From NCBI GenBank assembly GCA_018907035.1, contig JACCIC010000037.1, positions 558,001 to 622,000 of the forward strand: DNA of 64,000 bases, given 5' to 3'. Source of the DNA: Sycobia sp. Sy_11 (lineage: Eukaryota > Arthropoda > Insecta > Hymenoptera > Epichrysomallidae). Each line of letters begins with the position of its first letter. Positions within the stretch are counted from its first letter, which is position 1. The translations under genes and the position numbers were made by a program. The notes under the pieces are model-generated. The model worked only from the letters and a program-made list of their open reading frames with translations. It was not told the origin of the DNA and ran no database searches. This document shows positions 60,961 to 64,000 of this stretch, in pieces.

Positions 60961-61560
60961 TGAGTTTTCACATTCAATCGCGCTCGTAAAGAATGTAGGA
61001 GAGGCTCTCTTTACCTCGAACGAAGATCACCTTCTCTTCGCCTCTCCCCCTCTCGCGCGTATATAGAAACAAAAATAACACGAACTCTATGCTCCTCACT
61101 ACTCGGCAGCGCCTCGCGCGTGTTTCAAATAATGCATAAACCCCTCTCCGCGACTACGGCTGCCGTACACCCACGTCGGCCTTTCTTACCGCTTTTATAC
61201 GCGGCGTGCAGGTACACAGAGACGGTCCGCGAGATGCACTTCAGTCACGTTTCAATTCGGGCGCAACTGTCATTCTCTCTCTATCATACAGACACACACA
61301 CACACACACACACACACAATCTCACTCTTCGTCTACTTCTTCTTTCTTCGTTCGATCCTCTCGCATCTCGAATGCGACAAGTGCGCGAACTCTCACCCCG
61401 CTGCTCTCCGAGTGGGATATCGCTTGGGCGATCGCGCCGCGGGGGGTGGGAGGGGGATAGGTTTTGTGCGTTTGCTCCCTGCATCCATCTCCACGCCTGC
61501 ATCGAAGCTGCGAAATATTTCATTCCCCGAAACAATCGGCGTCCCTCTTGAATTTGAAAA
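60960..61560. other. CpG-rich promoter-like block with an (AC)n array
   Basis: CGCGCGTATATAG near 61056 is TATA-like, with GC-rich sequence after it and an AC array at about 61291-61318. The 143-codon plus-strand ORF (61120-61551) spans the AC array and lacks a recognised domain. Confidence 0.3.
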
Positions 61561-64000
61561 CGCTGCCTAAGCATAATGTAGAGTATGAACTGGCCGTTTT
61601 GACTTAGCATTTTTTTTCTGTCTTTTTGTTTTTTTGACAAATAAAAATTACAAAAGCAAAGAGAGTATATAATCTTCGGAGATCACTGTCCGTCTCGCAA
61701 TATAATTTTTTCGCTTCTTCTTGGATATAAGCAATCATTTATTGAGAACGGTGAAGCTTGTTTTTTATTTAAGTTTTAACGTTAAAAAATTCTTTTATTC
61801 GAACTTCAATATATAACTGTATATTAAATTGAATTTCTTTTTTTTAATCACAATTACATTTATGCAACTACGTACCATTTTATTATTGATACACCTATAC
61901 CGATCTTTTGTTTCTTCGATAAGTCTATTCCCTTGATAAAGAATTGAGTTAATAAATTTCTCGCACGAGCGGCTTTCGCTACGTGACTCCGAAACTATTT
62001 TTCAATTACCGGTAATTGCCCGGATCAAAAGGTATACGAGCACAGAATGCCACACGACCGCGTTGCTCCGGTATTTTATATTCCAAAGATATCTCTTTCT
62101 CTTATTCTGGGAGCGAAAGTATAGAGAAAAAAAATTCCACGATAGTAACTGTATTATACCGATTCAATCGTTCAGCTGAATCTGATAAAACGAATTGGTT
62201 TTCTTTCTAATTTAGATCTTCGGAACTTGATCGTCGATATGCGTCGTACAGTGAAATTCGCAAAACAGAAATAAAACTTTTAGAAAGGTCTAATTTCATC
62301 TTTCATAATGTATACAGTAGAAGCTTTACAAAAGTTATATACAAACCCATAAAAGATCTTTTATAAAAATATCTTATTCAAGTTCATTACATGTTATTAT
62401 TTGTTACTTCAAACAAAAAAAAAACTTTAATTATGATTTATAATTGATTTAATGACTCACATTTCTTTGTAAAATTATTTATTTAAAATGGCTTGACAGT
62501 ATTGACAAAAATAAGCAGGATATTAATTAACAATTCTTGCTTTTTTAGAGAAATGAATATCTCATGCTGTTTCATATATATATAGTTTTTCGATAGACAT
62601 AATAGATGATTACGTATATTTTAATAAAATAAAGACCATAAATTTATAATGACAATCTTATGTTCGACCGAATGTGACAAAGCGGTATACGCGAAGTGAA
62701 AACAGTTTGTGTATGAGTGAATATTTCCGCACCGAGTAATAGCTATATATAAAGTGATTTTTCGCACCGAATTTCTTCCTTTAGACATGCATATTTTGTC
62801 AAAAAATATCCTATGCAACGTCTGAGTGAGTTTTGGCTTGTCATAAGAAGAAAAAAAATGACCAAAAAAGTTTCAGATTTGTATTGAAGTTCATGTTTAT
62901 CTTGTATATTTTTACCCCCTCCCCCGTCGCTTGGCTTGCGCGAAAAATGTTCCACAAGATAAAACAATTGAATAATCTACATGACAGCCAGGCGTTTGTG
63001 ACGATTGCTTTTCGTGGAAAATTTACTTCACATTCTAGTTTATTTCACACACAAAATTTTATTACAGAATTCCATATGTTGTAATACAAAAGAATTCTAT
63101 TTATACAAAATATAGATTGAAAAATTGTAAACATATTAATATTTGGAAAAGACAATATTTATTTATAAACCCCATTTTGAATGAATATTTATTCATATTT
63201 CACAATCAGCTCATTATTACGACGCGAAGAGCCAAGCTATATAAATATATATACCCTATACTCTAATCTACCATACATGTGACACGAATATGACAGTCTA
63301 TATGGATTTTGTCTACGTCCCGACAGCAAAGTACTTAAAAGCGTTTAGGTTAAGACCCTTTTATTTCCAAAGCCTTTAGAATGTAAAGTTTTGTAAGGTA
63401 CTTATGGTTAGCTTTTGAGAGCGAAGATAAAGGCGGTTAAGTTTTAACGGTTTAGTAACTAAGTTTTCATATTTGGTGACGAGGCTCAAGACTGTTGTAT
63501 AATATAAAATAATTAAAATTACATTTTACGTTCGGGTGATATAAATTCAACCGTATTTTATTTTACTATTAATGGAGGGTATCTTTCACGCGCTGGGTGC
63601 AGATTTGGGCCCTAACCTAGAAAACCACCCATTTCTAGCTGTAAATAAAGAATTTTCCCGTTCTCCCGATAATTGCAAAATATAAAGGCCACTCCCGCAC
63701 CACCTCCTTGCGGACAACGATGATCCCAAAATGCGCACAAGTATCGAAAAACTTAGAGAGAAGAGAGAGGGGGGAGAGAGACTGAGAGGGTGGGTGCAGG
63801 GGAGTAGGGGTAACAGCGGTTGCAACGCTCTTCGTCGACTCCCGAGAAATAATCTTCCGCAACTCGTCGACGTGTGTTTAACATATATATACAAACATCG
63901 CATATATAAACGCGCGCATCTGTATATATACCACGAAACGCACTTTTCCCTATCAGCGCACCCCTGAACTTGGCACCCCGAAGTGATAAATCGCCGCGGT
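61560..64000. other. AT-rich unique sequence, then a CpG-richer right edge
   Basis: No gene recognised. From about 63590 sequence is more balanced, with a GA/G-rich patch near 63755-63815. ORFs there on both strands have no motif. Confidence 0.5.

Noticed and set aside
1..64000. CRISPR arrays, operons, phage or bacterial islands
   Set aside because: Repeats are microsatellites with no spaced direct repeats of CRISPR type, and there are no runs of co-directional long ORFs with ribosome binding sites.

Overview
This window looks like non-coding insect chromosomal DNA, intergenic or the inside of a very long intron. Hymenoptera (ant, bee or wasp) is the best guess. The signs are AT-rich unique sequence broken by many long dinucleotide microsatellites (about 34 TA arrays and about 20 GA/CT arrays of 30 bp or more), scattered islands unusually rich in CpG, and decayed insect-type LINEs. 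The lineage is inferred from composition and repeat style, not from a diagnostic gene. I find no complete protein-coding gene, tRNA, rRNA, CRISPR array or bacterial-type operon. Nearly all open frames of 60-240 codons are translations of TA, GA or CT arrays, or short chance ORFs.

Possible host-gene traces are few and tentative: an exon end with a GTAAGT donor at the left edge (1-70, +); a possible terminal coding exon on the minus strand (23309-23458); a 58-bp candidate non-coding exon (53079-53136, +); and CpG-rich islands with TATA-like motifs (about 1.7-4.5 kb, 11.2-11.5 kb, 32.8-33.3 kb, 53.9-54.8 kb, 59.0-60.1 kb, 61.0-61.5 kb) that could be promoters or 5' exons.

The firmest non-satellite content is transposon debris. 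A Jockey-superfamily-like LINE relic at 49574-51650 (+) can be followed from the endonuclease end through the reverse transcriptase to the C-terminus. A 5'-truncated RNase H-bearing LINE fragment lies at about 34030-34722 (+). A third LINE C-terminal scrap lies at 27638-28015 (+). Three non-autonomous or fold-back elements with long imperfect inverted repeats lie at 34790-35130, 46128-46322 and 55169-55339. The first contains, on the minus strand, a motif resembling a hammerhead ribozyme core, which would fit a Penelope-like element end.

Layout: 0-1.6 kb AT-rich; 1.6-4.7 kb CpG island with TA, CAG and GA repeats; 4.7-11.2 kb AT-rich with TA arrays; 11.2-12.5 kb GC patch and GA/CT arrays; 12.5-14.7 kb AT-rich; 14.8-16.4 kb microsatellite/CpG mix; 16.4-18.4 kb AT-rich; 18.4-21.9 kb mixed; 22-27 kb unique with GA/TA arrays and the possible terminal exon; 27-36 kb three transposon remnants plus a promoter-like island at 33 kb; 36-43.5 kb CpG patches and microsatellites; 43.5-48.2 kb AT-rich with one fold-back element; 48.2-52 kb CpG patch and the large LINE relic; 52-64 kb alternating AT-rich and CpG-rich blocks.

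I do not see a convincing new biological system. The observations most worth following are the ribozyme-like motif in an inverted-repeat element, the minus-strand exon, the fold-back elements, and the 92-bp perfectly alternating pyrimidine-purine tract.
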